Origin: Polytrichum commune
Taxonomy: Eukaryota > Streptophyta > Polytrichopsida > Polytrichales > Polytrichaceae
Assembly: GCA_950295325.1 (NCBI GenBank)
Contig: OX485806.1
Coordinates: 34,162,001 to 34,226,000 of the forward strand
Length of the DNA: 64,000 nt
Direction of reading: 5' to 3'
Shown: piece by piece, positions 11,220 through 22,830 of the stretch
Numbering within the stretch: position 1 is the stretch's first letter
Layout: each line of letters begins with the position of its first letter
Made by a program: the position numbers and the translations under genes
Notes under the pieces: generated by a model
The model's input: the letters and a program-made list of their open reading frames with translations, nothing else
What the model was told of the DNA's origin: nothing
The model's database searches: none

Positions 11220-11660
11220 GCCCTGGACTAGATCACATCTGCCCAAGGCTGGGCCCCGCCCCAGGCACGTCACCTTCACTGCCTGGATGAAGCCCATATT
11301 CTGCCTGACTTGGAAAAATAAAATTGCCCTTGCATTCTTGAAGGCCGCTTGTTCATTTCATCTTCAAGGTCTGAAATCCAATGTATATACATGTTCACTT
11401 TCATTGAGTAAATAGGCAATTGATTGGGATTTCATTTTTGAAGTCACACCGTCAATAAAACATGTAATTAACTTGGAAGTCAAAAATATTACAAAACCCT
11501 CATTAGCACCGAGGTTTAAAAATTTGTGACTTACCATCGAAAGCATCTTTGTCATTCAAAGTTGAATGGAGCGGGCATAAAGCATGGGCTTCGTCTGAAC
11601 AGTGAAGGAGGCGTGCCCAGGGCAGGGCCTAGCCATGGGCAAATGTGATCTAGCATGGGA
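11220..11660. mobile_element. Mutator-like (MULE-type) non-autonomous inverted-repeat element
   Basis: A 10 bp direct repeat CCTTATTCAA (11210-11219 and 11661-11670) flanks a 441 bp unit with long terminal inverted repeats of about 85 bp. The left arm begins GCCCTGGACTAGATCAC and the right arm, read inward on the minus strand, TCCCATGCTAGATCAC. They continue with matching blocks such as GGCACG and CCTTCACTG. Long TIRs with a 9-11 bp duplication are the signature of Mutator-like elements. The centre (about 11345-11560) holds no recognisable gene. Confidence 0.75.
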
Positions 11661-11990
11661 CCTTATTCAATTATCGATTTTAATCAGACACCTTATATTA
11701 GAGTGGTGTGTGGTTAGGGTAACTAGATCTAAGAATGGGACCGGACAAGACATGCTATCAAAAAGATTTGACTAGGTATGTGCTCCAAATTTATCAACAA
11801 TCGGGGGGACCTAGGTATTCGTTTAAAGAGTTAAGAAGTACACGAACACTTTTGATCCTCATAACTAAATCAAAGGAGGTTTAATTTTTGCTGATGCTTC
11901 ATCATAAATTTGTTGATGCAACACAAGTTCATGATGGTAATGGAAATCGGACAAGTATAAGTTTGGAGAACATGAAAAATCTAACCAAAT

Positions 11991-12175
11991 TGGTCTGAGA
12001 TGACCTTAAACTACCGGATGATGGTGGAGAGATACCCAAATCTCAAGGAAGAGGTTGGCGGTTCGAATCTCGGCTGTGAAATCTCCTCTCTACTTGACGG
12101 AAAACTTGCCAGGTGGTGAACTGCCTCTTGTGCTTTGGCGTTGGCCTGTCGGCCTTCTGTCTCAAAAAAAGAAAA
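11991..12175 (+). mobile_element. tRNA-derived SINE, copy 2, with perfect 17 bp TSD
   Basis: The 185 bp unit starts TGGTCTGAGATGACC and ends in an A-rich tail. An A box-like TGGTGGAGAG lies at 12022-12031 and a B box GGTTCGAATCT at 12060-12070. It is flanked by GAAAAATCTAACCAAAT at 11974-11990 and 12176-12192, identical over 17 bp. The host sequence is a partial copy of the 3096-3781 foldback; the matching uninterrupted site is at 3745-3774. Full-length structure with an exact duplication suggests a younger insertion than copy 1. Confidence 0.92.
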
Positions 12176-12192
12176 GAAAAATCTAACCAAAT

Positions 12193-12813
12193 AACACCCA
12201 CATGCCTTTAATTCATGTATCACAAAACACAAGTTGCCACGTGTCACATAACTGTGGACGGAAGCACATGATAAAGTGGATGTTAAATTCAAAATTTCAT
12301 CAACATGTGGTCTGTGAATCTGCTGCCATGGTACAACGACCGTATTTGAAAAGTGGATCCCCACACACAGATTCTGCTCAGGCCTTCCCACAAACGAACT
12401 CAGGGGACAAAGGGAACTTACATTGGGAGCGTCGGGAACTCAAGCCGTTCCCAGAGTAGCTCTCCCAGGCGCCAGGAAAACTTCAAAAGGAGAGCTTTCG
12501 GAGCGGGAGCCAATGGGCGAGCACATGGAGAACGTGCTTGGGAACGCCCGCTGCGAACATGCATGCACCTGGCCGGACTGCAGTGTTATAGAAAAGGGTA
12601 GCGCCTTTGAACCCAAAATGCATTCGTTTCGGCAGCCTTCGCATAAGCTTGAAGTCGGTGGTAGTTGCTGATCATCATAAGTCCATCCACTGCCCTCACT
12701 CTTCGAGTCTCAACTGCCGCCACCTCGCCACATGCAATGTCAGCTAGAATCTTAGTTCAGCTCCGAGCTTGTTGTTCCGATCTACTTCCTCGCTGTGGCC
12801 TGATCCGAGAAGA
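12193..12813. other. Intergenic to 5' flank of SHMT region
   Basis: The repeat copy continues to about 12215. From about 12430 the base composition becomes more GC-rich and less repetitive, as expected for promoter or 5' leader sequence of the downstream transcription unit. No defined promoter element is claimed. Confidence 0.4.
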
Positions 12814-13297
12814 ATGTCTTGTAGTAAGTCTGGAGGTGGCCGACTAGAGTTTGAATCGGATGCAACAAGGTTGAGGTGGAAACTGGAGATCATCGGAGGG
12901 CCAAAGTCTCAGCTGGGTTTTGTGCAAATGCTGCAGATGGGGAGTGGTGGCGATGGTGGTGGAGAGTACCTGAGTGGAGGAGGATTTCAGCAAGTTTTAA
13001 GCGCTGGCGCCACGAGTGCCGAGGTGAGGATGATGATTGTTGATTGATGACGCAGAGTCTTAATTTTTTTTTCTTTTTTGGTGTGTGTGTCTATGTTTGT
13101 GTCAGTTGGGTCTGTTTGTGAGTCTGCTCGTATGGAAGTTTGTTGGCAGGGAGAGCCGGTTATGCAAGGGGGTGCAAGGGGTGGTGCATTTCACCTCTTG
13201 TAACATCTTGCATGACCGTCTCTTCCTGCAGGTCAAAGCTTCCAATGAACAAATTCAGCAAAGTTGTGGAAGAATTCTTGAACCCAGTACTCAGTGA
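12814..13297 (+). CDS. Possible small two-exon ORF or upstream ORF in the SHMT leader
   Basis: An ATG at 12814 opens 70 codons ending in a good 5' splice site (GCCGAG|GTGAGG, exon end 13023). A 3' splice site CTTCCTGCAG precedes 13232, and joining in phase gives another 21 codons and a stop at 13297, 91 residues in all. The peptide has a glycine-rich middle (GSGGDGGGEYLSGGG). I do not recognise it. It lies 0.7 kb upstream of the SHMT start on the same strand, so it may be a separate small gene, or a spliced SHMT 5' leader in which this is an upstream ORF. The join is inferred from splice consensus and phase only. Confidence 0.35.
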
Positions 13298-14002
13298 GCG
13301 TTGCAGAACCTGCAGAGAGGGAGTACAATGTCAAGTGGTTGTTAGAGCAGGGAGAGGATGGATGCCATGCAAGAGATGCAAGTTATTTTGAGTAAAGCTT
13401 GTGAGAGCTTCAACCACTGATACATTTCTTGATTAAAACCGTGAGAACGTTTTTGAGCAGCAAGATATGAGCTTGTTATTTTTTTTCCAACTCAACAATC
13501 ACGTCGTCGTAGTCAAGAATTTTTATATATTAGGTTTGTCATCACAATTACAAATTCCCAAAAGTGCTGCATTTTTTTTTTAAACTTTTGGACTTTAGAT
13601 GTTGGGATATTGGGAGGTGTAGTAGTGTGTCCCGGTACTCGTTCTGATCAGTGCTAAAATCATATTCTTTATGCACATGATTCTTGCATAAAATGTCTCA
13701 GGCTCTTTGATCGGGGATTGGTCGGGAATTGGTGGGAGATCGTCCAAGTTCACTAGTCCCTCCCAGTGATGGAGGATTTGGTACACGGTGTAGAGTGTTT
13801 ACCTGCAGATTTTTGAGGTACTGTCTTCGTGAATCCCGCTTCCGACGACCTGCTGCTTCCATGTGCAGATACCAAATTGTCTGTCCACCTGCAATTTCTT
13901 TTCTCATGTTAAGTTGTCAATGCACGCAAGAATATGTGAGCACGAATGAATATGGATCTATCATGCGACTTGTGATCATCACATGTGTTGATGTAGAATT
14001 TG

Positions 14003-15829
14003 ATGGTGTGGCAGGAGGGAGAGACGACCATGCAAGTGACATTAAGAGATGGCTCTCACCATGTTCTTCTGCAGAGTGCGAGCTGTAATTCCATGGGATA
14101 CAATTCTCCTGTAGCGAATTCTCATCACAATCTGAAAAGGCGAGGATCGCCACTTCAACAACGAGCTCGGACTCCTCTTGGTGAACGAAATCCTTTCAGC
14201 TCAGCTCTTGGATGCGGACAACAACAGTCCACAACTGCTACCGATCATAGCGCACATGGTTCACTCCGAGATTTCATCACCTCAGTGCAGAACCACAATG
14301 ACATCAATTCAAAGTCCATGCTGAATCTGCATCCGTCGAGTAATTCAGGAATACTACTGAGAGGAAGGGAGTACAACAAGATGCATAATTACCAGATGCA
14401 GTTAGACACTACAACACAATCAAGGAAGAGACAGGTCAGGGAGTGGGGGAACAGACCTCTCTCCGAAGTCGACCCAGATCTATGGGAGATCATGCAAAGG
14501 GAGAAGTCTCGGCAGTGGAGAGGGATCGAGTTGATTGCGTCGGAGAACTTTACCTCGCTTGCTGTGTTGGAAGCGCTCGGCAGCCATCTCACCAACAAAT
14601 ACTCTGAAGGGTTGCCAGGCAACCGCTGCTACAAGGGTAACGAATACATTGACCAGATTGAGTCTCTTTGCTGTTCAAGAGCGTTGGCTGCTTTCCATCT
14701 CGACCCTGAGAGATGGGGTGTGAATGTTCAACCATACTCATGTTCAACTGCGAATTTCGCTGTGTACACAGCGCTTTTGCAACCGAATGACCGAATCATG
14801 GGCTTGGATGTCCTCTCCGGAGGTCATGTGAGCCATGGGTACCACACTCACAGTGGGAAAAAAATTTCGGCAGCCTCCATGTACTTCCAGACTCTGCCAT
14901 TCAAGGTCCACCCCGAGACAGGGCTCATTGACTACGAGAAACTGGAGGAAATTGCTGTTCTGTACCGTCCGAAAATACTCATTTGCGGAGGTAGCTCGTA
15001 TCCCCGCGAGTGGAACTACACACGCTTCCGTCAAGTGGCGGACAAAATCAACGCCATTCTCATGTGTGACATGGCTCACATCAGCGGTCTTGTTGTGGCA
15101 CAAGAATGTCAGAGCCCATTCGATTACTGCGACGTGATCACAACCACCACCCACAAATCACTTCGTGGACCCCGAGGTGGCATGGTTTTCTATCGAAAAG
15201 GTTTGAAGACTCCTAACAGGCCAGTTGATGGTCAGCACAGCTTCGAGAAGGAGATCAACTTCGCAATTCATCCAACTCTACAAGGGGGTCCACACAACAA
15301 CCATATAGCAGCTCTGGCCGCCTCACTGAAACAGGCTGCATCCTTAGAGTACAAGACATATATTCAACAAGTGAAGAAGAATGCACAAGCTCTTGCAGAT
15401 GGCCTGAAGAAACGAGGCTGTAAGCTGGTCACCGATGGAACAGACAACCATTTGATGCTGTGGGACCTCCGTCCATTTGGAATCACAGGGAATTTGCTTG
15501 AGGAAGTATGTGAGGCATGCCACATTACTGTGAACAAAAATGCTGTGTATGGGGACAGCAGCTCCTGGCAGGCTGGTGGTGTCCGCATTGGAACTACGGC
15601 GATGACGTCCCGTGGATGCAATGAGCAGGAGTTTGATACGATCGCCGAGTTTCTACATAGAGCAGCTCAAATTACTGCAGCCATCCACAGGGAGGCATCA
15701 AAAGCACGGCGTGACATCCTCAAAGGCATAGCAAGTAATTCTGAGGTTGCAGGGTTGAGGGCGAGGGTTGAGAATTTTGCCACTGCATTTGAGATGCCAG
15801 GATTTGAAGTGCCTTCAGAGAGGCAATGA
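14003..15829 (+). CDS. Serine hydroxymethyltransferase, plant SHMT6/7 type
   Basis: SHMT is a PLP enzyme that converts serine and tetrahydrofolate to glycine and 5,10-methylene-tetrahydrofolate. The uninterrupted frame gives 608 residues from the ATG at 14003, or 599 from ATG 14030; a splice acceptor-like GTGGCAG just before 14012 makes 14030 a real alternative. Residues 1 to about 140 are a low-complexity extension with basic patches ([20 protein letters not shown]), as in Arabidopsis SHM6/SHM7. The catalytic domain follows: [22 protein letters not shown]-like text, [32 protein letters not shown], and the PLP-lysine motif [14 protein letters not shown] with Lys near residue 385. I see no mitochondrial or plastid presequence, so cytosolic or nuclear location is inferred. 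The coding region is one exon, whereas I recall introns in the angiosperm relatives. Upstream noncoding exons are possible. Confidence 0.95.
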   Translation: MVWQEGETTMQVTLRDGSHHVLLQSASCNSMGYNSPVANSHHNLKRRGSPLQQRARTPLGERNPFSSALGCGQQQSTTATDHSAHGSLRDFITSVQNHNDINSKSMLNLHPSSNSGILLRGREYNKMHNYQMQLDTTTQSRKRQVREWGNRPLSEVDPDLWEIMQREKSRQWRGIELIASENFTSLAVLEALGSHLTNKYSEGLPGNRCYKGNEYIDQIESLCCSRALAAFHLDPERWGVNVQPYSCSTANFAVYTALLQPNDRIMGLDVLSGGHVSHGYHTHSGKKISAASMYFQTLPFKVHPETGLIDYEKLEEIAVLYRPKILICGGSSYPREWNYTRFRQVADKINAILMCDMAHISGLVVAQECQSPFDYCDVITTTTHKSLRGPRGGMVFYRKGLKTPNRPVDGQHSFEKEINFAIHPTLQGGPHNNHIAALAASLKQAASLEYKTYIQQVKKNAQALADGLKKRGCKLVTDGTDNHLMLWDLRPFGITGNLLEEVCEACHITVNKNAVYGDSSSWQAGGVRIGTTAMTSRGCNEQEFDTIAEFLHRAAQITAAIHREASKARRDILKGIASNSEVAGLRARVENFATAFEMPGFEVPSERQ

Positions 15830-16860
15830 AGCTCAGACCGAAGACACCGGAGTTACGAGCTCTACTCTGCTTTCAACGGGTACGTTCCTTCCATCAAATT
15901 TGTCTTTGATTTCTTGGCATAAAATTCCGACAATAATTTTGCATGAAAAACAATGAGATGAGTTTAGGTGCTTGTGCAGTTCTTTCTTTTGAAGGTTTCT
16001 CATCTGACCTCCATTGACATTGCCAGGGTTCGGTGACCACATTCTGCTCCGGATTGCTGTACATTTTGCAAGTTCCAAGATTCTCCACCTGTATGACCCT
16101 GCGAGCTATACATGTCATGTTCATAAATTTAACTTACATTAACTTTGAATCCGACACAGAATCATAGGCACTTTTACATCAATTAGGTTTTATTTACTTC
16201 GAAAATGTGGGAATGACAATACCACATAGACACCTTTTACGTCAATTAGGTTCCATTTACTTTGAAAGTGTGGAAATGACAATACATGGAATCGGAGACA
16301 GCTTTTACGTCAATTAGCTTCAGTAGGACACTGAAAACAAGATTAATAAATGGGCAGTTGCTTTGTGGAATACTACCTTCTTCACGTGTGACCAAGAGTG
16401 CAAAAAGAAATTTCCATGCATAACGTAGATAGTGCAATTGATCTTCTTCCATAAAATTCAGTTAAAGTCACGCAAGCCATTTGCTTTCAGGATAACTAAA
16501 CAATGAGCATCGAATAAAGTTGTAAAATATTAAAAGAAAACAACAGGACAGCATGCCAACACCAACCAGCATGCACAACATCTGGCTAATCATAATATCA
16601 ATGGCGACTAATGCCTTAGGATACAAATCCTCTGGTGAACTCCATCCAGGGTGACTCATACATCCACTATCTCATCAATTATCTAACCCAACCCTCCTCA
16701 AAATTGTGCAATGCCAACCTGCTCATAATCTGGTGGCAAACTCTAATGTGGTAATATAACTAGTCAAGAGCTCTAATCGAGATGATAAGTTTACAGAATA
16801 TTATCGTCCAACATAAGTCGCATAAACTATGTGTCCACTGTACTCAGGAGGTCCTAGTAC
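15830..16860. other. Intergenic region between convergent SHMT and SUN genes
   Basis: The SHMT and SUN stop codons face each other about 1.03 kb apart, so this stretch must hold both 3' UTRs. Near 16170-16320 a unit of about 65 bp (CTTTTACRTCAATTAGSTT ... GAATGACAATAC) is repeated three times, starting at 16171, 16234 and 16302. No gene is seen. Confidence 0.6.
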
Positions 16861-19800
16861 TCACGCACACAAAATCAAGATGGTGAAAACACTAAGAAGG
16901 AAGAGCAGACAATAAGGAAAACTAAATGACTCTTGAGTTTGCTGGAAGTATGACTGCATCTGTTCCGATGGAGACAGCCTAGTCAGAGAAGGTGATAGAC
17001 AAGCAGAGTGAGAGCGTGAAAATCGTCGAATCGAGAAACATTTGATGGTGAAGTAAAGCACTGGCGTGACCAACATGAAGAAAAAAGCCAATGCCACTGT
17101 TACCATCTCCCGATTTTCCATATGCCTCAGCTTCAACCTGTGGGTTTGACAAACAGAAAACCATTAGGTTACATGTACAAATCGTGAGAAGAGCAGGGCT
17201 GAATTTTTGCACAACTAGTCAAGCTGTAGCCCAAGCACAAAGGCACTTCACACAGATAAGTGGAAATTGTTGGAACCATGAATTACTGTAATACAAACCA
17301 GTCTTGACAAATCACACAAAGCATAGAAACATGAGGATCCCAGCATGTGGGCATTCAATGTACATTACTGCTGTGCAGAGAAATTACACATCCAGAGTGA
17401 CAAACACCAAGACAATAAGCAGTCATTAGCAAATAGAAGATCCTGATATTATAGTTGCAAAAACTGCTAAGTGGCAGTCACTGGTTCACCATTTGGGACA
17501 GACTCATTGTCACCCTATATGCACTTTTTAAACCATGCGGAAATAAAAACAGAGTGCAAAGCAGGATGGAAAGTGACAAATACCTCAAAAACTCAATGTC
17601 ATCATTTAGCTCCTGCTGTTGGCTCACTACTTTTGATTCCAGAGCAGCAGTCTCAGTTGCCCTGGTTGCTTCCTAACATCACAAACCAAGAAGTGGTCAA
17701 ATATGTCATATATACAATAAACTTGAGAATAGCAACTCAATTAGAGTAAGATATCAGAAACTACAATCCTGGATGCCATGGGAACAGGATGCTCAAAAAG
17801 GAACAAGAGCTGAAAGTCGGTCAAAAACTATGCGCACCATCTCATGCAGTCGTGTTGCCAGAGAAGAACTTAATGCAATCTCACTTTTCAATTTTTCTGT
17901 GAGGGATGAGAGGTCCTGATCAAGATCATTGAACATTTCTTTGTACTTCTGGTTCAAGTTCTCCAAGTATTCATCAAAGAGAGATTGATTCAGCTCAAGA
18001 GACTTCACTTTCTGCATCAGAATTTTCATCACTGAATCTCCCGAGGATCGAACAAATTGGAAATGTTGCGAACCAAAATCTTGGGGGGCATCCACTACGA
18101 GAAATTTGGATTCTTCATCTTTCCCTTTAAGGCCTGAACTTCCAACTTCCAAAGCCATGATGTGCTCAACATGTGCAGAAGCTGCAGTAGTAGATGCATC
18201 AAGTGAACTTGAACAAATACCATTGGCAGCCTCACCCGTCAAGCTTGATGTGCCGATTGGAAGTGATTGTGCAGTAGACACATGTTCTGTGCCCTCCACA
18301 ATAAAAGAATCATTGTCTGATTGCACCATGGTAGATGTCAAGGAACCCTTCATTGCCGAATCTCCCTCTTCTCCAATCCAGTCCTCCAGAAATCGCTCAA
18401 TAGCATCAACACCATGAACTTCCAGCACACTCAAAGTACAGTAAAACTCATTCCCATAGTGACTAATCAATCGCAGCTTTAAACACCTGACCGATTTGGG
18501 CTCTGCCAAAGTAAACATTTGAGGATGCCGTGCATTTTCAGCTTCGAATTTGCCAAGAGACAGCCATTCATCTGTGGGAAAAACATCCTGGCTGCCAAGA
18601 AGCTCCAACTCTTTCACATTCGAAGAATGGAACTCAAAGTTGGCAATCATGAAATTGTCTACTAGAGTTTCCTCCGAGAGTTCAACCACAACATACTTGT
18701 CCTCTGCACTGCATGGATTCCGCAAATATTTATCCTTATCAGATACAAGAATATGTGCAGCACCTTTAGCCTCCTTATTACATGCAACCAATTTTGCACC
18801 ATGTGAGGAATCTGCATAATTGTATCCACTATCCCGGTTCTGGTGCCTGACATGCATAGATGGAGTAGGAGTTCCTGTCAGATTTTGTTGCCCTTGTTTC
18901 TTGTCAATACGTGACCTCTTGTATTCATCAAGGCTAACGACATGATCAGCCCGAGAAGATCTGATTTCCTGTGCCACTGCTCCTCGACTCTTGACGTTAC
19001 TCTGTTTGGGATCAATCTTTTCAAAGCCATCCAAACTTTCAGCCGGTTCTGCATCTACTACAATTTCATACATGGTATTTGTAGTCTTCTGGGCTACATT
19101 TTTATCTACGACCAGCCCTTCTCCAAAACCCTTCAGAATTGCAGAATCAGTCCATCCACTACCTGGTATCAACACATCCATGTGCGAGGAGCCGCCCAGA
19201 GAAAGCTGTGATGAATGTCTAGGGCTTGACATCATATCCAGCTCATGAGAGTTTGTGGGTTTGTTGACTATCGTATCCAGGAGAGGAGATCCACAGAGAC
19301 ATACTCCACTAGAAGACCTGGATAGGATAGTTCTTGATGATGAGCTACACAAAGGTTCACAAGTAGCTGAACCTGTAAGTGGGTCACGCAAGCAAAGCAT
19401 GAAGTCTTCCGGAGTTGGTTTCTCTCCCAAAGCTCCTTCTAAAGAACCGGGATCCCTCTCACCACAAACGTGTTTCAGCACTGTGCTTTCATCGGAAGAA
19501 GAAATATGTACATCCGGCAGATTTGGTGAGCCTGTACGGACTGCGGTGAATGATGACTTCTTGTCAGAGATTTCAAGCTGGCAGTCAGCGCCCCCAAAGT
19601 CTCCGACTAAGCAAACTTTTGTACTCCCATCACCCGGAATACTCCTGACTTTTTCAACTAATTCGCTGAGATGCCCTTGAGATGAGACTCCCTCAGACAC
19701 CACCTCCTCAAATACCTCCTTGTGTGTTTCAATGGCGATATCTGCCTGCGACAGAGGATTGACATCCACCATTTCATAAGAGTCGCGAGGAACACTCGAC

Positions 19801-20718
19801 GGCAATCCAACAATCTCCACATCCATCCTAGGAACGGATTCTGCTTCAGGTTTAATTGCAGGAGAAATTGCAAGATCCAAGTCTGTAAAGATGGTCTCTG
19901 CCCCGTCTTTCATCTTGCCAGTCTCAGAAACTTCAAATTGCTCAAATGGTTTGTTCTTGTCAACTTCAGCCTTTTCCTGCAGCGGGCTACTTGGAACCAG
20001 TATTTCAACACTGTTTTGCCCAAAGGTGGGAGTATGTTTGTTATCAATGTCGCTAAACTCGGTAGAGCAGCTACCCACAACAGAAGGATCTGTGGCAGTG
20101 ATAAGACACTGCTGATACCCGGGTCCTTCGCCATTGGCTGCTGCTGTTTGGATTACTTCTTGAAGGTTTTCATCCCCACAATCCAAGTTCCAGGGCTGCT
20201 TGATTTTTTCATAGTCACCACCTGCCAAAGGAGCCTTTGCACGTCAACGATTATAGAGGAATACAATTTATGGAGCAATCAAAATGACAAATAACAGTTG
20301 ATCTCACAACCACGGTGTACAACACGACATTTAAGATTGCAATGAACTCAGATGATTTAAAATTGAGGTCTTTCTTAAAATAGAAGAACCAAAATGAAGA
20401 CCACGTTTGAGATTGAAGAACGATTATACAATCTGGACCACAAACGAAAAAGAAACTCAACAATTGATCCCCTTGATAGAGGACCTAATTTATAAACATA
20501 GAAATATGTGTAACAAATGTTGGTGGACAAGGTGCGAAAAGCATACAGGGGTGATCATCGTCACTTTGACTGAATGTGGAATTGAGTAAAAGGAAGAGAC
20601 ACCAGACAACACCGAGAACTGCACATGGCACCCCACAGCACAGTCGAACTTTTCTAGCTCCGCAACCCTGATTTGAGCACTTTCCTCTCTTGAATCTTCC
20701 GTTTTGCGTCTGCATCAT
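16861..20718 (-). CDS. Mid-SUN domain membrane protein (plant SUN3/4/5 type)
   Basis: Mid-SUN proteins are nuclear-envelope/ER membrane proteins. Four exons join in phase: 20718-20547, 20221-17838, 17672-17584 and 17137-16861, giving 2922 nt, a 973-residue protein. Residues about 27-46 form an N-terminal membrane segment (VPCAVLGVVWCLFLLLN). A long acidic, serine-rich region follows. The SUN domain spans about 521-665 (KYLRNPCSAEDKYVVVEL, VKELELLGSQ, LKLRLISHYGNEFYCTLS, VLEVHGVDAIERF). A predicted coiled segment at about 788-880 includes KVKSLELNQSLFDEYLENLN. Two C-terminal membrane segments lie at about 894-916 and 953-973. This N-TM, mid-SUN, two C-TM order is diagnostic of the plant mid-SUN class. 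The protein is much longer than the roughly 560-600 residue Arabidopsis members, the excess lying before the SUN domain. The first 3' splice site (TTGGCAG|GTGGTG) and the exon 2 donor (ATG|GTGCGC) are inferred from phase and conservation. Confidence 0.9.
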
Positions 20719-21329
20719 TCACGCCCCCATAGTCCCCTCCAACATCTCCGTCGACCTTAAAGAAATAATTTCAGATCTTCAGTGCAAATCGAGTTGATTT
20801 GGACAACCCTTCCATCCTCTCAAAATTACATTCAACTTCTGGTAACAGCATTAAAAAATTTGAAGACAAAACAGACCTGCAGAACTTACTAAATAGAGAT
20901 GGAAGAAATGCATGAGGTAAAATTAAATCTTCTGATGCTTGCGACCTAATTCAGTATCACTCATGTGCAAAATCTTGAGAATATACTCATTAAGTACCTC
21001 TTCTGCAATGTGGATATGTACACGATAGAATACGAAACCCAATACGTAACTCTACAGTGCAATCAGATCTTATATGAAGACAAACTATCCCGCGTACGGT
21101 AGAACAACAAATCTTTGTAATAATGGATATGTAAAAGCTTGGAGTTATGATATTAGAATCGTATAGGCTGAGAAATAATCAGCCAACTAATTATTGGTTG
21201 CGTGCATATTTTTACAGGAGGGCTGAATCTCACTCCACCTAGATAGGTCTGAAAGTCCTCAGAGGTGAAATACAGAGAAGAATTTTCCGGACTTCAAAAA
21301 ATCAATTAGCACACTTGATAGTGATAAAC
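20719..21329. promoter_or_regulatory. 5' flank of the SUN gene
   Basis: This region lies directly upstream of the SUN start on the minus strand and should contain its leader and core promoter. No coding sequence is seen and I cannot place a transcription start. Confidence 0.4.
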
Positions 21330-22830
21330 AGGGATCCTGCCTACAGGAAAAGAGTTTCGCCGCAACAGAGATGGAGGAGAATTTCGATATGAGGATGTCA
21401 ATGCTCTCCTGTACAGAGCCGATGTTCATAGCTGAGAATGTTTAGCTTCGACTCTATTCCACCGCTGTAAATTAGGGACCAACAGAGCCTCTCATGGCTT
21501 CCAGATGCCAGCCCCTGCAAAAATTGTTCGGTAGGAATCGCACCTTCTTAAAATGATTCCTGTCCTCAAGACAAAACAGCTATAGAACGGAGAACAAATC
21601 CACAACTACGCGTGACTCTAACTTCGGTCTCGACACTCCTCTACACTCGCGCGTAATAATAACTTGAGCGCTTGCTCCAACATTACACGAAAACATGGAT
21701 CCAAAATCTGCAAGAGTATCTGCCCCCTGATAAATCCCGCCAGCTATCCCGCACGCCGAACAGAATTTCAATCAATGCTCGTTATACAGAACCCCCGCTT
21801 CTTCGCTGTAGAAATTCATACGTCTCTGAGCTCTGTAGTGCACCGCCGCAGATTGGCGAGCCTCTCATAGCTTCCAAATGCCAGCCCCTGCTAAAACTAT
21901 TCAATAGGAATATCACGCCTTCTTGCAATGCCTACGCGGAAAAGAAAAGCTTCAGGCCAAAGAACAAATCCACTACTACTTACGCGTGACTCTAAGTCCA
22001 GTCTCACACTCCTCTACACTCGCGCGTAATAATAACTCAGGCGCTTGCTCCAACATTACACGAAAACGTAGATGCCAAATCTGCGAGGGTGTCTGTCCCC
22101 TGATACTTGAATCAGGCGACAAAAAGATTTTCGATCACTGCGCACATGTCAATACTTTCTACAGAGAGTCCGCTTCTTCGCTGTAGACATTCGCCTCTAA
22201 GATCTCTAGCGCTTCTTCCAAGGCGCCAGCCCCTCCTAAAATCGTTCCATAGGAATCACGCCTTCTTGCAATTCCTACGCTCGAGAAAAACAGCTGCAGC
22301 ACGTAGAACAAATCCTCCAAGTACTTCGCATGACTCTGTAACTCGAGCGCTTACTTCAACATTACTTACTTGGAAACATAGATCCAAGATCTGCGACGGT
22401 GTCCGTCTTCTGATAGATCCCGCGCCAAAACGAACTTCAATCACTGCGCATCATATGCCAATGCTCTCCAATTACAGAGCCCCCGCTTGCTCGCTGTAGT
22501 CTGTCTCTCTCTCTCTTTCTCTCAATCATATAACCGGCTCATCACAGACAGGAATCATCACAACTTCTTGAAGAAATTCCTCACACTCGTTTTAAGAAAC
22601 AGAAACAAGAATCCGCCGAGCGACTGAATCCACACCGACCTAATAGTAGAAACCGCACACTCTTAGCTCTCCTCCTCCTTCTTCTTCTTACTCCGCAAAA
22701 CCGGATTCAACGAGCGTTGCCTCCAACGTTACGCAAAATGTAACTTAGATCCAAGATCTGTCAGGACTCCAGTCTCCGAAGGAAGGCCCCCCTGACAAAC
22801 CCCGCCAGCTACCCGCCAAAATCACAAAAA
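21330..22830. repeat. Degenerate tandem array (about five units of 310-370 bp) upstream of SUN
   Basis: Anchor blocks recur in order. GCGCTTGCTCCAACATTAC-like text occurs near 21668, 22041, 22348 and 22712. CAGCCCCTGCWAAAA-like text occurs near 21510, 21879 and 22226, followed by TAGGAATCRC and a CTTCTT block. Unit spacing is about 310-370 bp. GC-rich text with ACTCGCGCGTAATAATAAC is present in two units. ORFs in this block on both strands are periodic by-products. The array lies about 0.6-2.1 kb upstream of the SUN start codon, so it may be part of a promoter or a long leader. Confidence 0.75.

Noticed and set aside
12022-12075. A and B box sequence as a tRNA gene
   Set aside because: No cloverleaf can be drawn around it. 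It belongs to a SINE with an A-rich tail and target-site duplication.
12011-12391. Minus-strand open frame of 126 codons
   Set aside because: It spans the SINE and its flank; open length is chance plus repeat sequence.
14744-15154. Minus-strand open frame of 136 codons
   Set aside because: It is antisense to the SHMT catalytic domain.
21580-22499. Several frames of 60-130 codons on both strands
   Set aside because: They fall in the tandem array upstream of SUN and recur with its period; codon use is not gene-like.
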